Shown here piece after piece: positions 1 to 7,534 of a stretch of DNA of 9,729 bases (the first letter of the stretch is position 1; each line of letters starts with the position of its first letter). The notes beneath the pieces are model-generated. The model did no database searches. It saw only the letters and a program-made list of their open reading frames with translations, and was not told the DNA's origin. This DNA is from an uncultured Clostridia bacterium. Lineage in GTDB: Bacteria > Bacillota > Clostridia > Oscillospirales > Oscillospiraceae. Both the position numbers and the translations under genes were made by a program. Location: assembly GCA_947177005.1 (NCBI GenBank), contig CAMWSZ010000081.1, forward strand, positions 1 through 9,729. The letters are read 5' to 3'.

Positions 1-300
1 ATGCGGGCCGGGTCCAGACCCTCCTCCCCCAATACGGAACGATTCCTCCGGCGCATTACCAAGCTGGCCCACAGCCTGCCCAATATCCGGCGCACAATCC
101 TGCTGGTCATCTACATCCACGACCACCCGGTTTTTCATATCGGCGAGTTCCGTGATCTGTATCCGGACCACTATGACGCCATCAAAGAAATCGCGGTGCG
201 TAGCGCGGAGCTGGGGATTGAAAACTGGCAGGTCAATTTCCGTCTGGACAGCGCCTCCGTGCGTCTGGACCGCTACCTCCCCCTGCGCACGGAAGAATAA
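1..300 (+). CDS. unrecognised protein, C-terminal part (probably truncated by window edge)
   Basis: This open frame runs from the first base of the window to TAA at 298-300. It gives 99 residues, but the frame is open at the left edge, so the ATG at base 1 may be internal and the true start may lie outside. The visible part is basic at the front (several Arg around residues 12-31), has a hydrophobic strand-like stretch at about 32-39 (ILLVIYIH) and ends in a charged tail. No signal peptide, membrane helix or known catalytic motif is visible and I do not recognise the family. Base composition resembles the neighbouring genes, and a terminator follows directly, so it is probably the last gene of a + operon. 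I am fairly sure it is coding; the function is unknown. Confidence 0.55.
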   Translation: MRAGSRPSSPNTERFLRRITKLAHSLPNIRRTILLVIYIHDHPVFHIGEFRDLYPDHYDAIKEIAVRSAELGIENWQVNFRLDSASVRLDRYLPLRTEE

Positions 301-305
301 CAGGA

Positions 306-339
306 CTGCCGCGTCCCTCAAAAAGACGCGGCAGCTTTT
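306..339 (+). terminator. Rho-independent terminator after the first gene
   Basis: A perfect 10-bp stem, CTGCCGCGTC (306-315) with GACGCGGCAG (325-334), has a 9-nt loop and is followed by CTTTT. It lies six bases after the stop of the left-edge gene and 13 bases beyond the end of the converging DUF4397 gene. The T-rich side favours plus-strand termination. It may also stop the minus transcript, but the minus-side tail (TCCTGTTATT) is weak. Confidence 0.8.
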
Positions 340-351
340 GGACACAGTGAA

Positions 352-1452
352 TTACTGATCCGTGATAATCAGATTCTGGATGTTGTTCCGGCCGGTTCCG
401 CTTTGCAGAATGTAGACGCTGTAAAGGTTCCTGCCGGTGACGTTCAGATAGAGCGAGCCGAAGGTCTCCGTTGGCGGATAGATGCCCAGCCAGGCGGAGT
501 CCTGCGTCTCGATATCCGTTGCAGAGGGTATGGGCATCTGGTCGGTATCGGCATAGAAAAAGCGGTAGGTGCCGTTCCGGATGCGCTTGAACGCCGTGAC
601 CTCTTTGTACCGCACGTCGCTGAATACCACCCGGCCGTCGCTGAGCAGCACATCCAGGGGACCGCTGTTGTAGGCCAGATTGCCGATGCGGAAGCTACCA
701 TAGCCGTTGGCGGACATGCAGCAGCTGTCGGTGATCTGAAGCAGGTCCATTCCGCTGGCGGTGTTGATAATGGCAATGGTGGTCAGGCCGTTGGCCGGGA
801 AGGGCATGGATTTTTGGATGTAAATATAGCCGTCGGGACCCGCCACGGTGACGGCCCGGTAGCCGGAGCTGAACTGGCTGTAAGTGGTGGCGGAGGCGTA
901 GTTGAGCATGTTGACAACACGGGTGTTGCCCACCGAAATGCGGAATGAGGGATAGCCAAAGGCGGCGTTGAGGAAACGTACCTGGGAGGTGCCTTGGCCG
1001 GATTCGGGCCAGTATATGATATTGCCGCTGCTGTTATTATTGTTGTTGCTGCCGTTGTTGACATTGCTGCTGTTGCCGGGACGAATGGGCCATATGGACG
1101 GAAGATTGAGACTGGGGCGGTTATTTGGACGGTTATTCGGGCGGTTGTTCCCACAATTGCTTGAGCAGTTGCCGCTGTTGCCCGGATAGACAGGCCCGCC
1201 CTCGCCGGGATTGGGCAGCGGAATGACGGGCACGCCGGCCATATCACCGCCGCCGGAGTCTACGGGTCCGCCCTCGCCGGGGTTGGGCAGCGGAATGACG
1301 GGCACGCCGGCCATATCATCGCTGCCGGAGTCTACAGGCCCGCCCTCGCCCGGGTTGGGAAGAAGAGTGACAGGGGTGCCGGCCTCGCCGCTGTCAACGG
1401 AGCGCCCGGACTGCTGCACGGCGCAATTGTTCTGATCCATATTCTGATCCAT
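352..1452 (-). CDS. DUF4397 domain-containing protein with Pro/Gly/Asn-rich repeat region
   Basis: The product has 366 residues. Residues 24-90 hold three copies of a 24-residue repeat with core LPNPGEGGPV. Residues 91-145 are Asn/Pro/Gly-rich, with NNRP three times and a poly-Asn run. The folded part has two DUF4397-like beta domains, about 157-240 (starting QVRFLNAAFGYPSF) and about 252-350 (SFRIGNLAYNSGPLDVLLSDG). DUF4397 proteins are usually surface or exported proteins of unknown function, but here there is no signal peptide, transmembrane segment or sorting motif. Start: two TGA codons lie in frame just upstream of the ATG at 1452, so the start is Met1 or Met5 (1440). The only good Shine-Dalgarno is 37 nt upstream, with a hairpin between. 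Cysteines C96, C100, C244 and C245 could crosslink. The unsecreted low-complexity-plus-beta design would suit a spore-surface or other structural protein, which is my inference. Family call confident; role unknown. Confidence 0.85.
   Translation of the reverse strand: MDQNMDQNNCAVQQSGRSVDSGEAGTPVTLLPNPGEGGPVDSGSDDMAGVPVIPLPNPGEGGPVDSGGGDMAGVPVIPLPNPGEGGPVYPGNSGNCSSNCGNNRPNNRPNNRPSLNLPSIWPIRPGNSSNVNNGSNNNNNSSGNIIYWPESGQGTSQVRFLNAAFGYPSFRISVGNTRVVNMLNYASATTYSQFSSGYRAVTVAGPDGYIYIQKSMPFPANGLTTIAIINTASGMDLLQITDSCCMSANGYGSFRIGNLAYNSGPLDVLLSDGRVVFSDVRYKEVTAFKRIRNGTYRFFYADTDQMPIPSATDIETQDSAWLGIYPPTETFGSLYLNVTGRNLYSVYILQSGTGRNNIQNLIITDQ
1201..1384. repeat. 72-bp in-frame tandem repeat (two close copies plus a diverged third)
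   Basis: Copies start at 1201, 1273 and 1345, exactly 72 bp apart. The first two differ at only a few positions; the third agrees mainly in its first part and around GTGCCGGCC. Each copy encodes one 24-residue unit of the DUF4397 protein, so gain or loss of a copy keeps the frame. A shorter 12-bp periodicity encoding NNRP three times follows in the coding direction at about 1116-1152. Confidence 0.85.
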
Positions 1453-1497
1453 ATATCATCATAACCGGAACGGTGTTGTGTTCCGGTATCCTCCTTT
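1453..1497 (-). promoter_or_regulatory. Shine-Dalgarno separated from start codon by a hairpin (DUF4397 gene leader)
   Basis: On the minus strand AAAGGAGG (1490-1497) is a near-perfect Shine-Dalgarno, but the ATG at 1450-1452 begins 37 nt further on. Between them ACCGGAAC (1480-1487) and GTTCCGGT (1464-1471) form a perfect 8-bp stem with an 8-nt loop. Folding removes 24 nt and leaves an effective spacing of 13 nt. No other ribosome binding site lies close to Met1 or Met5. Two out-of-frame ATGs (1460-1462 and 1457-1459) sit between the hairpin and Met1. Confidence 0.55.
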
Positions 1498-1512
1498 CAG
1501 CTTCTGCTGGGC

Positions 1513-1540
1513 TATCCTATGCGGCGGAGACGGAAAGGGT
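1513..1540 (-). promoter_or_regulatory. possible sporulation-type (sigma-E/sigma-K-like) promoter for the DUF4397 gene
   Basis: On the minus strand CATAGGATA (1513-1521) matches the CATAnnnTA -10 pattern of sigma-K/sigma-E promoters. An AC dinucleotide, the minimal sigma-K -35 element, lies 17 bp upstream at 1539-1540. The predicted transcript would start near 1506, just ahead of the Shine-Dalgarno at 1490-1497. I found no convincing sigma-A promoter for this gene in 1500-1640. The motif is short, so a chance match is possible. Confidence 0.3.
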
Positions 1541-1603
1541 GCAGGTTTTCTATCCCCTACAAAAAGCCGGGAAAAACAACGGCAAGATTATGACGATTCC
1601 CCC

Positions 1604-1633
1604 TTGCCAAACCGATACCGAATGAGGTATAAT
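1604..1633 (+). promoter_or_regulatory. sigma-A promoter of the FapA/CheX/CheY run
   Basis: A -35 TTGCCA (1604-1609) and a perfect -10 TATAAT (1628-1633) are 18 bp apart. The predicted start is near 1640, giving a leader of about 70 nt that contains a small hairpin (about 1649-1672: GGAA-c-GGGC, six-base loop, GCCC-t-TTCC). The short inverted repeat ATACC-n6-GGTAT (1615-1630) overlaps the spacer and -10 and could be an operator. Confidence 0.75.
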
Positions 1634-1709
1634 ACGCTTAGCACAAAAGGAACGGGCAATAGGGCCCTTTCCCCATACAACATGCACGGAACATTAGGAG
1701 GTGTAAACA

Positions 1710-3434
1710 ATGGCATTGAATGCGTTCTTCGCCCGCCTGTTCGGGTCCAACGCTAAGGACGGCGGGGATGAGGATGAAGAGGAGAAGGAGGAAGAACTGG
1801 TGGAGGAAAAGCCGGAGGACGTGCCTTCCGGACCGTCAGAGGAGGATATTCTCGCAACAGAACTGCATCTTCCCTCTGACAACGCGCTCCTGAACCTCTG
1901 GGAACTGCATAAGATGCAATCCGGTTGGATTCCGGTTCCTATGCTGCGTCTGACGGGTCCCCCTGATGACCTGCTGATTGTGCCGCCCGAAAAACTGGGG
2001 CAGGAGCTCCAGCGCTTGCAGACCGCGCTGACCGCGTCGGCCAATCAACGCATCAAACAGACTGTGCCAAAATCGGAGGAGGACCCGGTCCCCGACACCG
2101 ACGCGCTGCCTACTGTCTTTATGACCGGCGACCAGATGGCTGCGTGGATTTTCATCTATCCCCCCACCGGTGAGGGAAAGCATGTGGACCGTGAGATGAT
2201 TAATAAGGTCCTGTCGGAGAACAATATTAACTTCGGCATCGATGAAGCCTCTTTGAATGAGATCCCCGAGGAGCATGACCGGTATTTCCGCCTGATTTTC
2301 GCCGCCAAGGGGCAGGCCCCTCAGCACGGAAAGGATGGAAATATTGTGGACCTGTTCTCCCGCAAGGTGGAGCGGGAGGTGGCAGTGGACGAATTTAACC
2401 AGGTGGACTATACCTCTTTGAATCTGGTCCAGAACGTGGAGCAGGGCGCGACAATCTGCCACATCATCCTGCCCACAGAGGGAACGCCCGGCAAAACGGT
2501 GCAGAGCAAAGAGGTCTCCGCCAAAAACGGCCGCTCGGCCTTTGTCCCCAAGGGACGAAATACGGAAGTCTCGGAGGACGGCACCAAGCTGGTCGCCACC
2601 CGGGCCGGACACGTCGAATTCTCCGGACGCACGTTCCAGGTGAAGCCGCTGCTGGATATCAAAGGAAATGTGGACTATTCTGTGGGCAACATCAACTTTC
2701 TGGGGGATGTGCATATCCACGGAGACGTGTGCAGCGGGTTCAATGTGCGGGCCACCGGCAGCATCACGGTGGACGGCGTCGTGGAGGCCAGCAATCTGGA
2801 GGCCGGCGGCGATCTGGTAATGGCAAAGGGCGTGCTGGGCAACAACCAGGCCGTCATTACCGCACACCGGACCATTTATGCGAAATATCTGGAAAACTGC
2901 CGGGTCCATGCCCGTGAGGACCTGCAAACGGACTGCATCGTCAACTGCGACGTCTACAGCGACGGCTCGGTGACGGTCCGGTCCGGACGGGGCACGATCA
3001 TCGGCGGCTGCGTGCGCGCGGCCAATCAGGTGAGCGCCAGCGTGGTCGGCTCCCGGGCGGAGCGGCTGACGGTCATCGTTCTGGGCGGCCAGCCCTGCGA
3101 GGACCTGGAAAAAGAGATGCTCCGGCAGGAGATCCGGGAAATGGAAGAGGAGTTTGAAAAGACAGAGCGCCAGCCCAACAGTCCGGCTAAGGTCAGCCGC
3201 CTGTCTACGCTGCGCATGAAGCTGTCCGTGAACCGGCAGAAGCTGGACCAGTTCGAGAGAGAGGCGTCCCAGCTCCTCATGGTCCCGCCGGAGGAGATCC
3301 ACAACATGCGGCTGACGTGCGGCGTGCTCTACGCGGGCACGGAAGTCCGTATCGGTATGGCCAAGATGAAGGTCAAGGACGAGACGCGGCAGTGTACGGT
3401 CCGGCTGATTGACGGTCAGGTCTGCTTCGTCTGA
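1710..3434 (+). CDS. FapA (DUF342) family protein
   Basis: The product has 574 residues. The ATG at 1710 is fixed by AGGAGGTG (1696-1703), six bases upstream. Residues 17-46 are a very acidic linker. Residues about 140-310 form the FapA N-terminal beta region, typified by the ATICHIILPTEGTPGKTV segment near 247-264. Residues about 316-445 form the Gly/Asp/Val-rich right-handed beta-helix (DIKGNVDYSVGNINFLGDV, then SITVDGVVEA and AGGDLVMAKGV). Residues about 463-520 are a charged coiled coil, followed by a beta C-terminus (VLYAGTEVRIG). FapA is named for polar flagellar assembly in Vibrio, but DUF342 proteins are common in Firmicutes and their role there is unclear. No signal peptide or membrane segment, so presumably cytoplasmic. 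It heads a + run with cheX and cheY, supporting a motility- or surface-signalling role by inference. Large antisense open frames over it are composition shadows. Confidence 0.9.
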   Translation: MALNAFFARLFGSNAKDGGDEDEEEKEEELVEEKPEDVPSGPSEEDILATELHLPSDNALLNLWELHKMQSGWIPVPMLRLTGPPDDLLIVPPEKLGQELQRLQTALTASANQRIKQTVPKSEEDPVPDTDALPTVFMTGDQMAAWIFIYPPTGEGKHVDREMINKVLSENNINFGIDEASLNEIPEEHDRYFRLIFAAKGQAPQHGKDGNIVDLFSRKVEREVAVDEFNQVDYTSLNLVQNVEQGATICHIILPTEGTPGKTVQSKEVSAKNGRSAFVPKGRNTEVSEDGTKLVATRAGHVEFSGRTFQVKPLLDIKGNVDYSVGNINFLGDVHIHGDVCSGFNVRATGSITVDGVVEASNLEAGGDLVMAKGVLGNNQAVITAHRTIYAKYLENCRVHAREDLQTDCIVNCDVYSDGSVTVRSGRGTIIGGCVRAANQVSASVVGSRAERLTVIVLGGQPCEDLEKEMLRQEIREMEEEFEKTERQPNSPAKVSRLSTLRMKLSVNRQKLDQFEREASQLLMVPPEEIHNMRLTCGVLYAGTEVRIGMAKMKVKDETRQCTVRLIDGQVCFV

Positions 3435-3595
3435 CGGACTTGTGGGAAAAATCTGTTAAGAAACCGCAGTTTTTCAGGATCAACAGACAGGTGCGGGTCC
3501 CCGGTGTCCGCCCCGACAGGACCGGCCTTTCCCGCCCGTGCGGCGCGTAAAGATCCGGTATTGGGAGAATGAAATAAGAACGGAAGTGGAGCAAT

Positions 3596-4105
3596 ATGGA
3601 TACAGTCGTGTCACGGAAGGAACTGGAGACGATGTTCAATGAGACGCTTCAGGAAGTGACGCGCCGCGTGGGCGGCATCCGGCTGAGCCAGAGCAGTGCG
3701 CCGCCCCCCGCCGGAGAGGTGTACACCGTCTATATTACCTTTGAACGCGGCGTCTATGCCAGACTGTGCCTGAGCGCGGACAAATCCATTTTTATCCGGC
3801 TGACCCAGTATATGATGCGGCGGGAGGACGTCACGGAGCAGGATGTGGAGGATTTTTCCAAAGAATATTTTAATGTCGTCTGCGGACACATCGCAGCAAA
3901 GCTGTTTCAGGCTACCAAAATCGCCTCGCGGTTCGGCGCGCCCGGCTTTTGCAGCGGACGCTACCAGCCGGCCGATTACGAGGAACACCTTGTACTGAGC
4001 TATTCCGGAGACCAGAGCGAGGGGGCGCAGCTGATCCACCTGCGGCCGCTGGAAACCCCTGCCGGGGAACTGACCGGCCTGCGTACAGACCCCTCGCTTT
4101 CATGA
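3596..4105 (+). CDS. cheX: CheX-like chemotaxis phosphatase
   Basis: The product has 169 residues, close to the usual CheX length of about 155. The diagnostic CheX/CheC/FliY motif ExxN is present as E90-Y-F-N93, followed by G97 in the same helix; in the family these acidic and amide residues position water for attack on phospho-aspartate of CheY. The beta strands before it (about 43-60) and the later APGFCSG and LVLSYSG strands also fit CheX. It should remove phosphate from a CheY-type receiver in the cytoplasm, and a receiver gene begins 16 bp downstream. The Shine-Dalgarno is weak (GTGGAG, 3586-3591, 4 nt from ATG). The 161-bp gap before it has no clear terminator, only an imperfect stem around CCGGT...ACCGG near 3498-3522, so read-through from the FapA gene is plausible. 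Confidence 0.8.
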   Translation: MDTVVSRKELETMFNETLQEVTRRVGGIRLSQSSAPPPAGEVYTVYITFERGVYARLCLSADKSIFIRLTQYMMRREDVTEQDVEDFSKEYFNVVCGHIAAKLFQATKIASRFGAPGFCSGRYQPADYEEHLVLSYSGDQSEGAQLIHLRPLETPAGELTGLRTDPSLS

Positions 4106-4121
4106 AAGGAGAATCAAACTT

Positions 4122-4487
4122 ATGGGAAAGCGGATCATGATTGTTGACGACTCACGGGCGCAGGCATTTCAGGTGAAAGGGCTGCTGGAGGATACAGACT
4201 ATGAAGTAGCCGCCTGCTGTCAGACCGGGGAGGAGGCGCTGGCGGAATACAGCGTCATCCAGCCGGATTTGATCACCATGGATATCATTATGCCGGGGAT
4301 GGATGGACTGGAGACTGCGCAGGCCATTTTGGAGGGACACCCAGAGGCTAAGATCGTGATGATCTCCTCCCTGGACTATGAGGACACCCGGAAAGAGGCA
4401 AGCGATATCGGCGCAAAGGCTTTTCTCAATAAACCCTTTACCCGCGACGACTTGATCTCCACCCTGGACCGCGTGATGAACGAATAA
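4122..4487 (+). CDS. cheY: single-domain CheY-like response regulator
   Basis: The product is a 121-residue stand-alone receiver domain with no output domain. All signature residues are visible: the acidic pair D9-D10 that binds Mg2+, phospho-acceptor D54 in TMDIIMPGMDG, the conserved hydroxyl residue at S82/S83 and K104 in FLNKPF. The start is supported by AAAGGAG (4105-4111), ten bases upstream and overlapping the cheX stop, so cheX and cheY are probably made from one message. Phosphorylation should switch its surface for binding a partner; CheX is the expected phosphatase. The kinase (a CheA or other histidine kinase) is not in this window. Whether it controls a flagellar motor or some other target cannot be told. 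The receiver call is very secure; cheY is used as a family name. Confidence 0.93.
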   Translation: MGKRIMIVDDSRAQAFQVKGLLEDTDYEVAACCQTGEEALAEYSVIQPDLITMDIIMPGMDGLETAQAILEGHPEAKIVMISSLDYEDTRKEASDIGAKAFLNKPFTRDDLISTLDRVMNE

Positions 4488-4518
4488 AAAAATCCCCTCA
4501 CCAGCCGGTGAGGGGATT
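4486..4518 (-). terminator. 12-bp perfect hairpin with T-tract on the minus strand
   Basis: AATCCCCTCACC (4491-4502) and GGTGAGGGGATT (4507-4518) form a perfect stem with a 4-nt loop. Read on minus it is followed by seven T (A-run 4486-4492, starting within the cheY stop codon), a textbook intrinsic terminator. Read on plus it has only TT and then GCTG, a poor terminator. All genes nearby are on plus, so it would stop antisense RNA entering cheY, or act as a weak processing or attenuation hairpin between cheY and nnrD. Confidence 0.7.
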
Positions 4519-4545
4519 GCTGTAACTGGAAAGGCGGCGTTCCGT

Positions 4546-5385
4546 ATGAAAACAATCACAAAAGAACTGGTGCGGCAGCTCCTGCCGCACCGTCCCCCGG
4601 ACGGACACAAGGGCACCTTCGGGAAAGTGTATGTCCTGGGCGGCGCGGTGGGCTACACCGGCGCGCCGGTGTTCGCGGGGGAGGCCGCCGTGCGGACCGG
4701 CAGCGGCCTGGTCTTCGCGGGCGTGCCGGAAAGCGTGTACGCTATTGTTGCCGCCCGCTGCACCTGCGTCATGGCACAGCCCATTCCGGAGGACTACCCG
4801 GTCCTGCTGGCGCGTTTACAGGCGTGCAGCGCCGTGTGCATCGGCCCCGGCCTGGAACCCGGCCCCCGGGCGGAACAGACCGTGTTGTCCCTGCTGCGGG
4901 ACCTGTCCTGCCCCGTGGTTCTGGACGCGGGCGGCATAAATGCCGTTGCCGCGCATATAGATGTGTTGGAGGAACGGAAAGCGCCAACGGCCGTCACGCC
5001 CCACGACGGCGAGTTCCAGCGCCTGTGCGGCACCGTCCGGCAGGACCGGGAACAGTCCGCCGCGGAATTCGCCGCCCGTTACGGCTGCGTCCTGGTGCGG
5101 AAGGGCCCCGGCACCATTGTTGCCGCCCCGGACGGACGCCGCCTGCGCAATCCTACCGGCAACTGTGGGATGGCCAAGGGCGGCAGCGGCGACGTGCTGG
5201 CCGGTATGATCCTGTCGCTACTGGGACAGGGAGCGGAACCGTTCGAGGCGGCGGCCGCCGCCGTCTGGCTCCATGGCCGCGCGGGGGACCTGTGCGCCCG
5301 GGAGCTGACCGAATATGCCATGACTCCGGCGGACCTGATCGACCGGCTTCCGGCGGTTTTCAGGGAGCTGGAGATGGAAAATTGA
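4546..5385 (+). CDS. nnrD: ADP-dependent (S)-NAD(P)H-hydrate dehydratase
   Basis: The product has 279 residues and a ribokinase-like fold. It returns S-NADHX and S-NADPHX, damaged hydrated cofactors, to NADH/NADPH using ADP. Visible motifs in order: HKGTFGKVYVLGG (21-33) and YTGAP (37-41), IGPGL (99-103), TPHDGEF (151-157), VRKGPGTIV (184-192), and the catalytic loop AKGGSGDVLAG (210-220) with D216. Length matches stand-alone enzymes such as B. subtilis YxkO; the NnrE epimerase domain often fused in front is absent and not seen elsewhere here. One usual motif is altered: LDADxxN reads LDAGGIN (126-132). The ATG at 4546 has GGAAAGG (4528-4534), 11 nt upstream. The lipoprotein gene follows after 31 bp, probably co-transcribed. 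Confident. Confidence 0.93.
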   Translation: MKTITKELVRQLLPHRPPDGHKGTFGKVYVLGGAVGYTGAPVFAGEAAVRTGSGLVFAGVPESVYAIVAARCTCVMAQPIPEDYPVLLARLQACSAVCIGPGLEPGPRAEQTVLSLLRDLSCPVVLDAGGINAVAAHIDVLEERKAPTAVTPHDGEFQRLCGTVRQDREQSAAEFAARYGCVLVRKGPGTIVAAPDGRRLRNPTGNCGMAKGGSGDVLAGMILSLLGQGAEPFEAAAAAVWLHGRAGDLCARELTEYAMTPADLIDRLPAVFRELEMEN

Positions 5386-5416
5386 ACAAAAATTTTGGGA
5401 ACAAGGAGGAAAAACC

Positions 5417-6142
5417 GTGCGAAAAGCCCTGCTTTTTGCACCAATGCTGATGCTCCTGCTGACCGCCTGCGGCGGCGGCGGAGAAAAACAGAACAGCCTG
5501 ACAGCCCAGCTTCAGGCCGAATACGCCGCAGTCGCCTCCGCCACAATGGAGGCGGACATCACCTGCCACTATGAGGACGAGGTCCGGGAATACACCCTGC
5601 TGTGCGCCTACACGCCGGAATCCAGCACCGTCACCGTGCTCAGCCCCGCAAACCTGGCGGGTATCTCTGCCACGGTGGAGGGCGGCGTGCTGTCGCTGAC
5701 CTACGACGGCATCTCCATGGACGCCGGAAACTACTCCGCCGGGTCTGTCTCACCGGTGGCGGCGCTGCCGAGGCTGATGGAGGCGGCGGCAAAGGGGTAC
5801 GTCTCGGAACAGGGGGAGGAGACGCTGAATGAACGCAGCTGCCTGCGTCTGGCCTGCGGCCTGGAGGACGACGAGGGGATGCTGTACGCCACCTGGTTCG
5901 ATCAGGAGACGCTGCTGCCGCTGCGCAGTGAGATCAGCGCGGACGGCGTGCTGGTGTTTGAGGTGGCCTGGAGCCGGTTCGAGGTGACGGACCGGCAGGA
6001 GCCGGAAGAACCGCCGGATGATACTGATACAGCCGGGGACGCGGACCCCTCCGCCGCCGTCCCGCAGAACGCGGTCATGACGGGCGTGAAGGACTGGACA
6101 GAGGCCGATGAGGCCGCCGCATACGCGAACGCGGAGGAATAA
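5417..6142 (+). CDS. putative lipoprotein, LolA/LppX-like fold suspected
   Basis: The product has 241 residues and starts with GTG at 5417, chosen because AAGGAGGA (5403-5410) lies six bases upstream and the next residues form a signal peptide. The signal is MRKALLFAPMLMLLL and then the lipobox L15-T-A-C18, followed by Gly4, so it should be lipidated at Cys18 and anchored outside the membrane. Residues about 40-190 alternate short beta strands, and the region CHYEDEVREYTLLCAYTPESS resembles LolA/LppX-type lipid-carrier-like domains common in clostridial lipoproteins; this fold call is inference. Residues about 195-241 are a Pro/Asp/Ala-rich acidic tail, probably disordered. No enzyme motif is seen. 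It sits 31 bp after nnrD and ends the run at a strong terminator; I see no functional link to NAD(P)H repair. Confidence 0.75.
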   Translation: MRKALLFAPMLMLLLTACGGGGEKQNSLTAQLQAEYAAVASATMEADITCHYEDEVREYTLLCAYTPESSTVTVLSPANLAGISATVEGGVLSLTYDGISMDAGNYSAGSVSPVAALPRLMEAAAKGYVSEQGEETLNERSCLRLACGLEDDEGMLYATWFDQETLLPLRSEISADGVLVFEVAWSRFEVTDRQEPEEPPDDTDTAGDADPSAAVPQNAVMTGVKDWTEADEAAAYANAEE

Positions 6143-6146
6143 AGCC

Positions 6147-6182
6147 GGCGGGCAACAGCTGGAGCTGCTGCCCGCCTTTTTT
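6147..6182 (+). terminator. Rho-independent terminator between lipoprotein gene and metK
   Basis: GGCGGGCAACAGCT (6147-6160) pairs with AGCTGCTGCCCGCC (6163-6176) with one A-C mismatch, followed by six T (6177-6182). It starts five bases after the lipoprotein stop and clearly ends the plus transcript. Read on minus, the tail is CTTTATT, so it may also serve the converging metK transcript. Confidence 0.9.
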
Positions 6183-6200
6183 GCGGAGTGCTTATAGTGC

Positions 6201-7355
<1,155 letters not shown>

Positions 7356-7390
7356 AACAGTATCGTTCCTTTCTTCTTGATTTGATACCC

Positions 7391-7421
7391 AATAAGAAAA
7401 AGCACACCCTGCGGTGTGCTT
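7391..7421 (-). terminator. riboswitch-controlled intrinsic terminator of metK
   Basis: On the minus strand AAGCACACC (7413-7421) pairs with GGTGTGCTT (7400-7408) around loop GCAG, followed by a T-rich tract (TTTTTCTTATT, 7391-7401 overlapping the stem end). It lies 17 bases after the SAM-I aptamer and before the metK Shine-Dalgarno. This is the expected expression platform: SAM bound, terminator forms and metK is off. Confidence 0.93.
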
Positions 7422-7438
7422 GAATGTGGAAGAACCAT

Positions 7439-7534
7439 CCTCATCTTGCGTTTACCGCCGGAATTGGCACCTTGCTGCTTACAGCAGGTTGCCGTGGTTT
7501 CATCGGGCCTGTCCCTCCGCCACTCTTGATAAGG
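7439..7534 (-). promoter_or_regulatory. SAM-I (S-box) riboswitch aptamer
   Basis: On the minus strand the leader carries the full S-box signature in order: P1 5' strand CCTTATC (7528-7534), AAGAG, the kink-turn arm with GGAGGGA and GGCCCGATGAAACC, then GGCAACC, a P3 hairpin loop, AAGGTGCCAATTCC, a P4 arm near GGCGGTAAACGC, and P1 3' strand GATGAGG (7439-7445), which pairs with the 5' strand with one T-G wobble. About 96 nt, normal for the class. It binds SAM, and its placement between the metK promoter and a terminator is the classic arrangement. Confidence 0.97.

Noticed and set aside
1116..1344. direct repeats considered as a CRISPR array
   Set aside because: Units are contiguous without spacers and encode in-frame protein repeats.
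1640..1709. possible c-di-GMP riboswitch before the FapA gene
   Set aside because: The leader is about 70 nt with one small stem and none of the conserved GEMM cores.
1836..3302. 488-codon minus-strand open frame over the FapA gene
   Set aside because: It is antisense to a clear family member, has no ribosome site and a composition-driven sequence, a shadow common in GC-rich DNA.
3544..3575. possible flagellar sigma-D promoter (TAAA, 15 bp, GAATGAAA) before cheX
   Set aside because: Only the TAAA half fits; the -10 matches GCCGATAA at three of eight positions.
4824..5450. 208-codon plus frame overlapping nnrD in another phase
   Set aside because: Arg/Pro/Gly-rich frame-shifted reading of nnrD with no ribosome site.
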